The position numbers and the translations under genes are program-made. A model generated the notes under the pieces. It made no database searches, was not told where the DNA came from, and worked only from the letters and a program-made list of their open reading frames with translations. A stretch of 17,129 nucleotides of DNA, taken from assembly GCF_002027555.1 (NCBI RefSeq), contig NZ_MXAP01000011.1, positions 1 to 17,129 on the forward strand, read 5' to 3'. The number at the start of each line of letters is the position of its first letter. Position 1 is the stretch's first letter. The stretch is from Moraxella equi (lineage in GTDB: Bacteria > Pseudomonadota > Gammaproteobacteria > Pseudomonadales > Moraxellaceae). Positions 7,189-14,676 of the stretch are shown here, one piece after another.

Positions 7189-8088
7189 TTATTTCTTGGT
7201 AGGCTCGGCAGTCTCGCTTGCGTCCGCAGGCTCGCTCACAGGCTCGGTATCGCCAGCAGGGGCAGGCGTGTCAGCAGGAGTGGGAGCGTTGTTAGGAATA
7301 CTGGCAGACCCAGTGATTGCAAAGTATTTTGCCACAAGCTCGTCATATTTGCCACTGGCTTTTAGATTTGCCAAAGCGGTGTTAAACTCGCCTTTTAGGG
7401 CATCATCTTTACGCACGGCAATACCTACTTTGTCATTAATATCAATCGGCTCGCCCTTAATCTCAAAGTTTGCCCCTGCATCGGTTTTTAGCCAATCAGA
7501 CGCTGGCACGAAGTCGGCAAGCATATAATCAATACGCCCTGCACTTAGGTCAAGATGGACGTTGTCCTGCTTATCATACGCCTTGACGGTAGCGTTAGGC
7601 TGATGTTTGGCAAGATATTCGCCCGAGACGGTGGCTTGCTGTACGCCCACGGTTTTGCCTGCTAGGTCGTTAATGGTGATGTTGTCGCCTTTTTTGCCGA
7701 CTAGGATAAGCGTGTTATCAAAGTAGGCATCAGAGAAATCCACCACTTCTAGGCGTTCTGGCGTGATAGACATACCTGCCATGATGGCATCCGATTTATT
7801 GGCTTGTAGGCTTGGAATGAGACTGTCCCAGTCCTGTGCTACGATGTCGCAGTCGGCTTTCATCTCGGTGCATAGGGCATTGGCAAGGTCAATCTCAAAA
7901 CCGACCAGATTGCCTGTATTGTCCAAATAGCTAAATGGCTTAAAGCTTGATTCGGTCGCAATCAGTACTTTTTTGCCGTCATTGGTGCCAGTGGTGGCGG
8001 TGTTTGCGGTGGTATCGGCAGGTTTGTCGCCCCCGCAGGCAGTTAGGGCAAGGGCGGTTAAGGCGATGGCTAAGTATTTGATTTTCAT
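7189..8088 (-). CDS. Polar amino-acid-binding lipoprotein with acidic Pro-rich tail
   Basis: This is the periplasmic substrate-binding subunit of the importer, anchored as a lipoprotein. It has 299 residues with lipobox LTAC and lipid-modified Cys18, a Thr/Ala-rich linker, and then a type II binding fold. Visible family features are a C-X6-C pair (Cys73, Cys80) placed as in HisJ/LAO, the QDWDSLIPSL segment, SITPER with Arg112 in the ligand-carboxylate position, and the second-lobe motif LSAGRIDYMLAD. Residues 260-299 form an unusual low-complexity tail rich in Ala, Pro, Thr, Glu and Ser. A similar tail occurs on the upstream paralogue and is absent from the frameshifted third one. An AAGG Shine-Dalgarno sequence precedes the ATG. 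The gene follows the first paralogue after 33 nt and is followed by the terminator at 7151-7179. A basic amino acid is the likely ligand; this is inferred. Confidence 0.9.
   Translation of the reverse strand: MKIKYLAIALTALALTACGGDKPADTTANTATTGTNDGKKVLIATESSFKPFSYLDNTGNLVGFEIDLANALCTEMKADCDIVAQDWDSLIPSLQANKSDAIMAGMSITPERLEVVDFSDAYFDNTLILVGKKGDNITINDLAGKTVGVQQATVSGEYLAKHQPNATVKAYDKQDNVHLDLSAGRIDYMLADFVPASDWLKTDAGANFEIKGEPIDINDKVGIAVRKDDALKGEFNTALANLKASGKYDELVAKYFAITGSASIPNNAPTPADTPAPAGDTEPVSEPADASETAEPTKK
7202..7220. repeat. 19-bp direct repeat within acidic tail, copy 1
   Basis: GGCTCGGCAGTCTCGCTTG at 7202-7220 recurs exactly at 8195-8213. Both lie in the 3' tail-coding parts of adjacent binding-protein genes and encode SETAEP on the minus strand. 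The identity suggests tail duplication or gene conversion, and the pair could recombine to delete about 1 kb. Confidence 0.7.
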
Positions 8089-8121
8089 GATAAAACCTTT
8101 TGGTTAGTGGGTGGTTTTAAA

Positions 8122-9018
8122 TTATTCGCTTTTTGCAGGCTCGGCAGTAGCAGACTCCTCTGCTTGGGTGGTGTCAGCAGGTTCGACAACCGCTGGCTCG
8201 GCAGTCTCGCTTGGTGTTGGCTCGGCAGTATCGCCAAAGTGCTGTTTTTCTAGCTCGGCAAGTCTGCCATTGGCTTTTAGGGTGGCGAGTGCTTTATCAA
8301 AGTCCGCTTTTAGAGCGTCGCCTTTACGCACGGCAATGCCTAGATTGTCGTTGTTGTCAATCTCATCTCCGACCAGTCCAAAGCCGTCATTGTCTTGTTT
8401 TAGCCAGTCCATTGCCGAGACTTTCTCTGCCATGACCGCATGATTTCGCCCTGCTTTTAGGTCAAGATAAGAGTTGGTGTAGGTGTCATAAAGCTGAACA
8501 CGGTTGCCGTCTTTGCCATCATATTTTTGGGTGATGTAGTCCGCGCCTGTGGTAGAACGCTGACTGCCTAGCACCAGATTTTTGATGTTACTCGGGTCAA
8601 ATGAGCCGTCCGTTTTGGAGAGCCACACGATGGTATTACTAAAATACGGCTCAGAGAAATCAACCTGTGCTTGGCGTTCGGGCGTGATGGACATACCAGC
8701 GATGACCGCATCGTATTTGTTGGTCAAAAGACCGGGTAATAAGCCGTCCCAGTCCTGTGCCACGATGTCGCAGTTTGCTTTAATCTCGGCACAGACGGCA
8801 TTGATGACATCCACATCAAAACCGATAATTTTACCATCGGCAGTCATGTTATTAAAGGGTGGGTAGTTGGCTTCGGTGGCGATGATCAGACTTTTGCCTT
8901 CGCCTGCTTGTGGGGCGGTGGCGTCTGCCTTTGGTACATCGGTAGGCTTGTCACCCCCACAGGCAACTAGGGTGCTGGCTGTGAGTAGGCTTAGGGAGAA
9001 TTTGGCAAATGCGTTCAT
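8122..9018 (-). CDS. Polar amino-acid-binding lipoprotein with acidic tail, first of three
   Basis: This lipoprotein binding subunit has 298 residues, with lipobox LVAC and acylated Cys20. The mature domain has the C-X6-C pair (Cys76, Cys83), SITPER with Arg115, VDFSEPYF and a DLKAGR second-lobe motif, matching the HisJ/ArtJ type II family. The C-terminal tail (about 263-298) is a low-complexity Ala/Glu/Pro/Thr segment with repeated AEP, not normally part of this family. A good Shine-Dalgarno sequence (AAGGATTGTT before the ATG) is present. It is the gene nearest the ATPase, 56 nt downstream of it. It differs clearly from the other two paralogues in ligand-site neighbourhoods, for example ANYPPFNN against SSFKPFSY, so the three may have had different ligand preferences. 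The specific ligand is unknown. Confidence 0.9.
   Translation of the reverse strand: MNAFAKFSLSLLTASTLVACGGDKPTDVPKADATAPQAGEGKSLIIATEANYPPFNNMTADGKIIGFDVDVINAVCAEIKANCDIVAQDWDGLLPGLLTNKYDAVIAGMSITPERQAQVDFSEPYFSNTIVWLSKTDGSFDPSNIKNLVLGSQRSTTGADYITQKYDGKDGNRVQLYDTYTNSYLDLKAGRNHAVMAEKVSAMDWLKQDNDGFGLVGDEIDNNDNLGIAVRKGDALKADFDKALATLKANGRLAELEKQHFGDTAEPTPSETAEPAVVEPADTTQAEESATAEPAKSE
8195..8213. repeat. 19-bp direct repeat within acidic tail, copy 2
   Basis: This is an exact copy of the 19-bp sequence at 7202-7220, in the same orientation, inside the tail-coding end of the first binding-protein gene. Confidence 0.7.
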
Positions 9019-9074
9019 AACAATCCTTATGTTCGGGGTTGATAAAAAGTCGGTAAAAGGGTTGGGTGCTTACT

Positions 9075-9845
9075 TTATTGATGAGACGCCATAAATTCTT
9101 TGACACGCTCGGATTTGGGATTTTCAAACACTTCGGTTGGCGTACCCATCTCTTCGATTCGCCCTTGATGTAAAAAGACGACTTTGGTTGAGACTTCTTT
9201 GGCAAATCGCATTTCATGGGTAACGATAAGCATGGTACGCCCTTCACTGGCAAGCTCACGCATGACCGCCAGCACTTCGTTAACAAGCTCTGGGTCTAGG
9301 GCGGACGTGGGTTCATCAAACAGCAGAACTTTGGGTTTCATGGCAAGCGAACGGGCGATTGCCACACGCTGACGCTGACCGCCTGATAGGTTGTCAGGGT
9401 AGGCGTCTTTTTTGTCCAGTAGTCCCACTTTGGCAAGCAGGCGTTCACCTTCGGCAATGGCGTCTGCCTTGCTCACGCCCAGCACATGAATGGGGGCTTC
9501 GGTGATATTCTCCAAAATGGTCTTGTGTGGCCATAGGTTAAATGATTGAAACACAAAGCCAATCTCAGAGCGAAGTTTTTCAAGTTGTTTGGGGTTTTTG
9601 GCGGTAAGCTCGCCTTTTTTGGGGGTGAGTTGTAGCTCTTCATTGCCCACAAAAATCTTGCCAGCACTGGGCTTTTCTAATAAATTGATACAGCGAAGCA
9701 GGGTAGATTTGCCCGAACCTGATGACCCTAAGATACTGATGACATCGCCGTCATAAGCGGTCAAAGAGACGCCTTTTAAGACTTCAAGCGAGCCATAATT
9801 TTTGTGAATGTCTTGTAAATCAAGGGCAATGGGGCGGTCAGTCAT
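9075..9845 (-). CDS. Polar amino-acid ABC importer ATPase (HisP/ArtP/GlnQ type)
   Basis: This is the cytoplasmic ATP-hydrolysing subunit that powers the importer. It has 256 residues, normal for the family, with every catalytic element visible: Walker [10 protein letters not shown] (40-48), Q-loop Gln100 in [11 protein letters not shown], signature LSGGQRQR (153-160), Walker B VLLFDE (173-178), D-loop SALD (181-184) and switch His210 in IVTHEM. The short insertion around residues 73-92 and the [11 protein letters not shown] segment recall HisP/ArtP, which handle basic amino acids. It is the first gene of the minus-strand cluster; the ATG at 9843-9845 has only a weak GAGA-type ribosome site. 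Its upstream promoter must lie in the AT-rich 9846-9960 region, but I could not pick a convincing one. Confidence 0.93.
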   Translation of the reverse strand: MTDRPIALDLQDIHKNYGSLEVLKGVSLTAYDGDVISILGSSGSGKSTLLRCINLLEKPSAGKIFVGNEELQLTPKKGELTAKNPKQLEKLRSEIGFVFQSFNLWPHKTILENITEAPIHVLGVSKADAIAEGERLLAKVGLLDKKDAYPDNLSGGQRQRVAIARSLAMKPKVLLFDEPTSALDPELVNEVLAVMRELASEGRTMLIVTHEMRFAKEVSTKVVFLHQGRIEEMGTPTEVFENPKSERVKEFMASHQ

Positions 9846-10038
9846 GAATTTCTCGATTATTTTTTAAAATCAAAAGTTAATCGTATATTTTGAACAAATC
9901 TGATAAAAAAGGCAAATTATTTTTACCAAAATCGGCAAAATTTTTAATTTTTTTCAAAATAATTGGGTAAAAAGGGCAAAATGAGAAAAATTTGTTTTAT
10001 AAATGAGCGAATTTGACAGATTTTTTACCAAGTCGGTC

Positions 10039-10068
10039 ATTGTCGGTGGTTTATCAATTACTGACAAT
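10039..10068. repeat. Imperfect dyad overlapping the ccmC -35 element
   Basis: ATTGTCGG (10039-10046) and CTGACAAT (10061-10068) are inverted repeats with one mismatch. The right arm coincides with the predicted -35 of the ccmC promoter, so it could be an operator or a chance dyad. The rest of the 9846-10038 gap is very AT-rich, full of A/T homopolymer tracts, and shows no gene. Confidence 0.3.
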
Positions 10069-10088
10069 CGCCAAAAATATGCTATAAT
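10061..10088 (+). promoter_or_regulatory. Predicted strong promoter for ccmCDE
   Basis: CTGACA (10061-10066, 5/6 match to TTGACA), a 16-bp spacer, and TATAAT (10083-10088) preceded by TGC, an extended -10. The ccmC ATG lies 72 nt downstream of the -10. A GGTGAG Shine-Dalgarno sequence lies at about 10153-10158. Confidence 0.75.
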
Positions 10089-10160
10089 TAGCCATTTATT
10101 GTCCTATTCTCAATTTTAATCATTACCATTTTACTGCCATTGACATTGTTACGGTGAGCC

Positions 10161-10961
10161 ATGCCAAACGCCCAAAAAGCCAATCCCCCAGCCGCCAAAA
10201 ATTCAGGATTTTTTAATCGTCTTTGGCAGGGTTTTTTGACGACCGTTGGCACAGAGCGATTTTTTAAGATTTTCTCGCCGTGGGTCAAGTGGCTTGCCCT
10301 GATTGCCTTTGTACTCATGAGCATTGGCACGGTGTGGGGACTCATGTTCGCTCCGCCTGATTATTTGCAGGGCAACAGTTATCGCATTATTTTTATCCAT
10401 GTGCCGACCGCCAGCCTTGCCATGAGTATTTATTTTGCCATGAGCGTGCTTGGGGTCATTTTTTTGGTGTGGAAAATCAAAACCGCCAATATTGTCGCCC
10501 AAGCGGTCGCCCCGATTGGCTTTATCTGCTGTGTGCTAAGTCTCTTGACAGGCTCGATTTGGGCGAAACCGACATGGGGGACGTACTGGGTGTGGGACGC
10601 ACGTTTGACATCAATGCTGATTTTGGCGTTTTTGTATGCAGGGGTCATGGCACTGTTTAGTGCTTTTGAGCATAGCCAAAATCGGGGTAAGGCAGCGGCG
10701 ATTTTATCCATTGTTGGGGCGGTCAATCTGCCGATTATCAAATACTCGGTAGAGTGGTGGAATACCCTACATCAAGGGGCGACGTTTACCGTAACCAACG
10801 CCCCAAAAATGTCCGCCAGTATGTGGGTGCCACTGCTCATTATGATGCTCGGTATGTATTTTATGGTGGCAGCTCTTGCCATTTATCGCACCAATTCCTT
10901 GATTTTACAACGTGAACACAACAAAGCATGGGTAGCCAACTACCTAAATGCTAAAAAATAG
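10161..10961 (+). CDS. ccmC: Haem exporter/chaperone-loading protein CcmC
   Basis: CcmC is an inner-membrane haem-handling protein that transfers haem to CcmE in system I cytochrome c maturation. This 266-residue protein has six predicted spans. The tryptophan-rich WWD-type motif faces the periplasm at about 134-151 (WAKPTWGTYWVWDARLTS). The two flanking haem-ligand histidines are at His80 (FIHVPTA) and His204 (EWWNTLHQG). The N-terminal ~40 residues form a basic cytoplasmic extension slightly longer than in E. coli. The start is supported by GGTGAG a few bases upstream and by the promoter at 10061-10088. ccmD and ccmE follow at once in an operon. No ccmA or ccmB lies upstream; the neighbour there is the divergent amino-acid importer. 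Confidence 0.95.
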   Translation: MPNAQKANPPAAKNSGFFNRLWQGFLTTVGTERFFKIFSPWVKWLALIAFVLMSIGTVWGLMFAPPDYLQGNSYRIIFIHVPTASLAMSIYFAMSVLGVIFLVWKIKTANIVAQAVAPIGFICCVLSLLTGSIWAKPTWGTYWVWDARLTSMLILAFLYAGVMALFSAFEHSQNRGKAAAILSIVGAVNLPIIKYSVEWWNTLHQGATFTVTNAPKMSASMWVPLLIMMLGMYFMVAALAIYRTNSLILQREHNKAWVANYLNAKK

Positions 10962-10982
10962 CCAGCTCAAAAGGGGCAAGCA

Positions 10983-11189
10983 ATGACACCGTATTTTCAA
11001 AATTTAGCAGACTTTATCCACATGAATGGTCATGGTGCTTATGTGTGGACGTGTTATGCCTTAGTGTTTGGGGCGATACTGCTTATGATTTGGTATGCCA
11101 AAAGCGAACGCACCAAGACCATTGCCAAACTGTCCACCCAGACCAAAAAACTCACCAACAAACAACGCCAAGCACTGGCAAAGGGTTAA
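10983..11189 (+). CDS. ccmD: Small haem-maturation membrane protein CcmD
   Basis: CcmD is a small single-span protein that helps release holo-CcmE from the CcmABC complex. This one has 68 residues with one membrane span at about 19-39, an N-terminal FIHMNGHGAYVW segment typical of CcmD, and a basic cytoplasmic tail (about 40-68). The ATG follows an AGGGGCAAG ribosome-binding region and starts 21 nt after the ccmC stop. ccmE starts 3 nt after its stop, consistent with a tight operon. The assignment rests on size, topology and position between ccmC and ccmE. Confidence 0.9.
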   Translation: MTPYFQNLADFIHMNGHGAYVWTCYALVFGAILLMIWYAKSERTKTIAKLSTQTKKLTNKQRQALAKG

Positions 11190-11192
11190 GTT

Positions 11193-11759
11193 ATGAATAA
11201 TGCACGCCAAAAAAAGCTCATGTGGGTCATCGCCATGCTGGTGGGTGTGGCAGTGGCGGTGGGGCTCATTTTGTACGCCATTCGTCAGCAGACGGATTAT
11301 TATTTTGACCCGACCGCCATTACTGCTGGTAAAGCCCCTGAGAATAAGCGTATCCGTGCAGGGGGCATGGTGGTGGCAGGCTCGGTCAAGCGAGACCCCA
11401 ATGACCCGTTAAATATCCAATTTCAAATCACCGATTATAAAGCGGTTGTACCAATGACGTATCGGGGTGTATTGCCTGATTTGTTTGCCGAAAATTCAGG
11501 GGTAGTGGCAACAGGCGAGTTGCAGGGTGGGACGTTTGTCGCCAGTGAAGTGCTTGCCAAGCATGATGAGAACTATATGCCCCCCGAAGTCGCCAAATCG
11601 CTAAAAGCCGAACACGCCGAACGGGGAACGGACGTCAATAACGGGCAATTTATCCCTGCCACAAGCATGGCGGAGATTGACCAAAGACAAGCCGAGCAAG
11701 CCCAAAGCGACAGCCAAAATCCAAGCCCAACCCAAAATAAGAGCGATACACAGCAGTAG
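11193..11759 (+). CDS. ccmE: Haem chaperone CcmE
   Basis: CcmE is a membrane-anchored periplasmic haem chaperone that binds haem covalently and hands it to the CcmF/H lyase. This 188-residue protein has an N-terminal anchor (about 9-29), an OB-fold domain with [13 protein letters not shown], and the haem attachment motif [10 protein letters not shown] with His124 and the ligand Tyr128. The C-terminal ~40 residues form a polar Gln/Ser-rich tail longer than the usual flexible end. Translation is helped by an AAGGG Shine-Dalgarno sequence at the end of ccmD. It is the last gene of the operon, followed by the terminator at 11791-11820. ccmF, ccmG and ccmH are not adjacent; the next gene is an unrelated receptor. 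Confidence 0.95.
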   Translation: MNNARQKKLMWVIAMLVGVAVAVGLILYAIRQQTDYYFDPTAITAGKAPENKRIRAGGMVVAGSVKRDPNDPLNIQFQITDYKAVVPMTYRGVLPDLFAENSGVVATGELQGGTFVASEVLAKHDENYMPPEVAKSLKAEHAERGTDVNNGQFIPATSMAEIDQRQAEQAQSDSQNPSPTQNKSDTQQ

Positions 11760-11790
11760 CGTGTAAAAGCCGTTTTATTTTAAAAGTAAA

Positions 11791-11820
11791 AGAGTGTCTA
11801 TCATAGACGCTCTTTTTTTT
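11791..11820 (+). terminator. Intrinsic terminator of ccmCDE
   Basis: AGAGTGTCT (11791-11799) and AGACGCTCT (11805-11813) form a 9-bp stem, with one G-T pair and a 5-nt loop, followed by a run of eight T to 11820. Confidence 0.9.
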
Positions 11821-11841
11821 GTTAAATGATGATTATTTTGT

Positions 11842-11890
11842 CATGTTATAATATTTCAATTTATCTTAGTTATGTTATAATGTTTCTATT
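11842..11890 (+). promoter_or_regulatory. Tandem Zur-box-like repeats with two -10 elements before the zinc receptor
   Basis: ATGTTATAATATTTC begins at 11843 and ATGTTATAATGTTTC at 11872: two 15-bp copies differing at one base and spaced 29 bp apart. Each contains a TATAAT (11847-11852 and 11876-11881). GTTATAATATTTC matches 12 of 13 positions, and GTTATAATGTTTC 11 of 13, to GTTATAACATTTC, one half of the E. coli-type Zur box as I remember it. This arrangement fits zinc-dependent repression of a ZnuD-like gene, but operator identity is inferred. Which -10 is used cannot be seen. The tandem spacing is close to three helical turns. Confidence 0.55.
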
Positions 11891-11919
11891 TTAATTGTAA
11901 TGTAAACAGGAGTAAGATT

Positions 11920-14676
11920 GTGTTAAAACAATCCAGTCATCATTTAATCAATCATCAAATACCCAAACGCCCAAGCAAAACCCCCTTATGCCTTGCGGTG
12001 GCGGTTGCCCTTAGTACTCAGCTTGCTTATGCCGATGAATCGCAGAGCGATGAGCCGACGGTGGTGCTTGCTGATGAGACCATTTATATTGACCGTCCGT
12101 CTATCGGCACGCAGATGACGGTGGGGCGTGATAAACTCAAACACCGCTCGGCAACGCTGGGTAATGCCCTAGCAGGCGAGCTGGGTATTCACTCTAACCC
12201 CTTTGGCGGTGGGGCGAGTAAGCCTATCATTCGTGGACAGGACGGGGTGCGAGTGAAGATTCTGCAAAACGGCACGGACGTCATTGATATGTCATCATTA
12301 TCACCCGACCATGTGGTCGCCGCTGATACATTATTGGCAAGTCGTGTAGAGGTGGTGCGTGGAGCAGGTACGCTCCTGTATGGCACAGCGTCGCAGGCAG
12401 GCGTGGTGAATGTCGTTGACGAGCGGATTCCTAGCCGTATGCCACAGGGTAACATCAAGGACAACATCGAAGGCGAGACGTTGTTACGCTATAACACAGG
12501 CAGTAACGAGAGGGTTGCCACAGCCAGTCTTAACATGGGCGTGGGGCAAAACGTGGCGGTGCGAGTCGAAGGACTGACCCGCCGTGCTGATGATTATAAA
12601 GTCCCAGGATTTCAGTCTGATGTCATGCTAGACTACTTGCCTGACAGCCATAATAAATCGACCGTTGGCACGGTGGGCGTGTCTTATATTGGCGATAAAG
12701 GGCATATTGGGGTGTCATACAGTCGCCGTCAGGATAAATATGGGATACCGGGGCATAACCATCATTATGACAGTTGCACCGCCGACTTTATCAGTGCTAT
12801 TGATAATCCTGAGCGGGCGGTGGCAGGGCGTTATTATTTGAATGCTTATCCACATCTTATGGATGATGAAGACATTGTGGATACCCCGCATTTTGACGGT
12901 TGTAAAGTGGCGGACAATGGCGAAGAGCATGGACATAGCCATGACAAGCCCCTTGGCTTTGACCACGACCACAACCATTCAGGCCCATGGGTGGACATGA
13001 AAACCGACCGCTATGATTTGCGTGGTGAGCTAAATAACCCTGTGCGTGGCATGGATAAAGTGCGACTATCGCTGACTTATGCTGATTATTTTCATGACGA
13101 AAAAGACCCTGGCAACCCCACTCGCAAAACAGGCATTGATGCAAAAACCGATGAAGAAAAACAAAGCAAAGCGATCGCTGATCGTGGGCATCCAGCAGCT
13201 ATTTTTAAAAACAAAGGCTTTAATTCACGTCTAGAGGGTTATCATTCGCCTGCATCGCTATTTGGTGGTACATTAAAGGGTATGGCAGGTGTACAATACC
13301 AAACCCAAAAGGCAAGTGCCGTTATTCCTTATCTACCTAGCTATGGCGACACATCAAAGGCAGACCCACGCTATTTGCTTGTACCACACACCAACAAGAA
13401 TTTTAGCGTATTTGCCTTAGAGAGTTTTAATAAAGGCAATCTCACCCTAGAAGGGGCAGTGCGGTATGAACGCCAAAAAACACCTGTCGAGTACGACCAC
13501 GAACTGTTGGCGGATAAGCTAGAACGCTACAAACAAGGAGCGGTCATTGTCGCACGTACGCCACGCCACCCTGACTTGTCGCCCTACGCCCAAAGTGCGG
13601 TATCCTATGCAGGTACGGCACATTGGGAGTTCGCCCCCGATTACCGTCTGTCTGCGACTTATTCGCATAATGAACGCTTGCCTGCCCCGATGGAGCTGTA
13701 TTTTAGTGGCAAACATTTGGCGACCAACTCATTTGAGTACGGCAATAAAGACCTAACCAAAGAAAAGTCGGACAACTACGAGTTAGCTCTTAGCCATACA
13801 GGCGATAAGTTTAGCTATAAGGGCAGTGCTTATTATAGTGATTTTGACAATTATATTTTTAATGAAAATATTGTCAAAGCAGGCAATCTATATATCCGCC
13901 GTTATAACCAAACCACCGCCAAATTCTACGGACTAGAAGGCGAGATGACTTTCCATGCCAGTCCTGACCATGACATCACGTTGTTTGGCGACATGGTGCG
14001 TGGCAAGATTGGCAGTCTAGCCCCTGTCAAAGGTAAATTGTTGCATTCGGGCAGGAAATGGGTGTATTTTGATGATGATATCAAAGAAATGCAAGTTACA
14101 GAAGATGGTTTCTATGATAAAGATGGTACAAGTAGTCTAACTTGTGCTGATAAGACGCCCGAAGAATGGGGTCAAATTGATCCTGATAATGAATGTAGTC
14201 GTACCATTAATGTCTATAAAAACGGCACAACCACCCCAAACGAAGATGACTACGACTGGCTAGAACGTCCTGCCACCAATGCTCCACGAGTACCGCCCAT
14301 GCGATTGGGTATGCGTTGGCAAGGTTATTTTGGTGATAAATGGTCTGCCAATGCCGAATACAGCCATGTCTTTGAGCAAAATAAGGTCTCTACATCCACC
14401 ATTGCCATTAAGCCTAAACATGAGGGAATGTCCTATAATAATTCCGAAAATCCACTTACCATGCAGGCACGCACCATCACCGAGAATGTTACTAAGGGTT
14501 ATAACCTGCTCAATCTCGGCTTGGACTATCACAACCACTGGGGCAACGTAGACTACACCCTATCTTTGCGAGCCAATAACGTGCTTGATGAGAAAGTGTA
14601 TATCCATAACTCATTTTTGCCCTTTGTGCCACAAATGGGGCGTAATTTTAGCCTAAGTGCCACCGTTAAGTTCTAG
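11920..14676 (+). CDS. znuD: TonB-dependent outer-membrane receptor, ZnuD-like (zinc/haem uptake)
   Basis: This outer-membrane receptor would import zinc (possibly also haem) using TonB energy. It has 918 residues: a signal peptide with hydrophobic core and AYA cleavage after residue 38, a plug domain (about 48-170, containing IIRGQDGVRVKILQNG and VEVVRGAGTLLYGTASQAGVVNV), then a 22-strand-type barrel ending in SLSATVKF with a terminal Phe. An extracellular loop is extremely His/Asp-rich: HNHHYDSC at about 279-286 and EEHGHSHDKPLGFDHDHNH at about 335-353. Cys286 and Cys328 flank it, with a second Cys pair at 742 and 759, a loop arrangement like ZnuD. The start is GTG at 11920, supported by AGGAGT six bases upstream; no ATG fits. 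Zur-like repeats precede it. The stop codon TAG (14674-14676) runs into inverted-repeat copy B. The symbol is assigned by resemblance. Confidence 0.88.
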   Translation: MLKQSSHHLINHQIPKRPSKTPLCLAVAVALSTQLAYADESQSDEPTVVLADETIYIDRPSIGTQMTVGRDKLKHRSATLGNALAGELGIHSNPFGGGASKPIIRGQDGVRVKILQNGTDVIDMSSLSPDHVVAADTLLASRVEVVRGAGTLLYGTASQAGVVNVVDERIPSRMPQGNIKDNIEGETLLRYNTGSNERVATASLNMGVGQNVAVRVEGLTRRADDYKVPGFQSDVMLDYLPDSHNKSTVGTVGVSYIGDKGHIGVSYSRRQDKYGIPGHNHHYDSCTADFISAIDNPERAVAGRYYLNAYPHLMDDEDIVDTPHFDGCKVADNGEEHGHSHDKPLGFDHDHNHSGPWVDMKTDRYDLRGELNNPVRGMDKVRLSLTYADYFHDEKDPGNPTRKTGIDAKTDEEKQSKAIADRGHPAAIFKNKGFNSRLEGYHSPASLFGGTLKGMAGVQYQTQKASAVIPYLPSYGDTSKADPRYLLVPHTNKNFSVFALESFNKGNLTLEGAVRYERQKTPVEYDHELLADKLERYKQGAVIVARTPRHPDLSPYAQSAVSYAGTAHWEFAPDYRLSATYSHNERLPAPMELYFSGKHLATNSFEYGNKDLTKEKSDNYELALSHTGDKFSYKGSAYYSDFDNYIFNENIVKAGNLYIRRYNQTTAKFYGLEGEMTFHASPDHDITLFGDMVRGKIGSLAPVKGKLLHSGRKWVYFDDDIKEMQVTEDGFYDKDGTSSLTCADKTPEEWGQIDPDNECSRTINVYKNGTTTPNEDDYDWLERPATNAPRVPPMRLGMRWQGYFGDKWSANAEYSHVFEQNKVSTSTIAIKPKHEGMSYNNSENPLTMQARTITENVTKGYNLLNLGLDYHNHWGNVDYTLSLRANNVLDEKVYIHNSFLPFVPQMGRNFSLSATVKF

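Noticed and set aside
8111..8443. Plus-strand frames of 70-116 codons opposite the binding-protein genes
   Set aside because: They are Ala/Ser/Gly-rich mirror frames produced by the codon bias of the real minus-strand genes, with no start signals.
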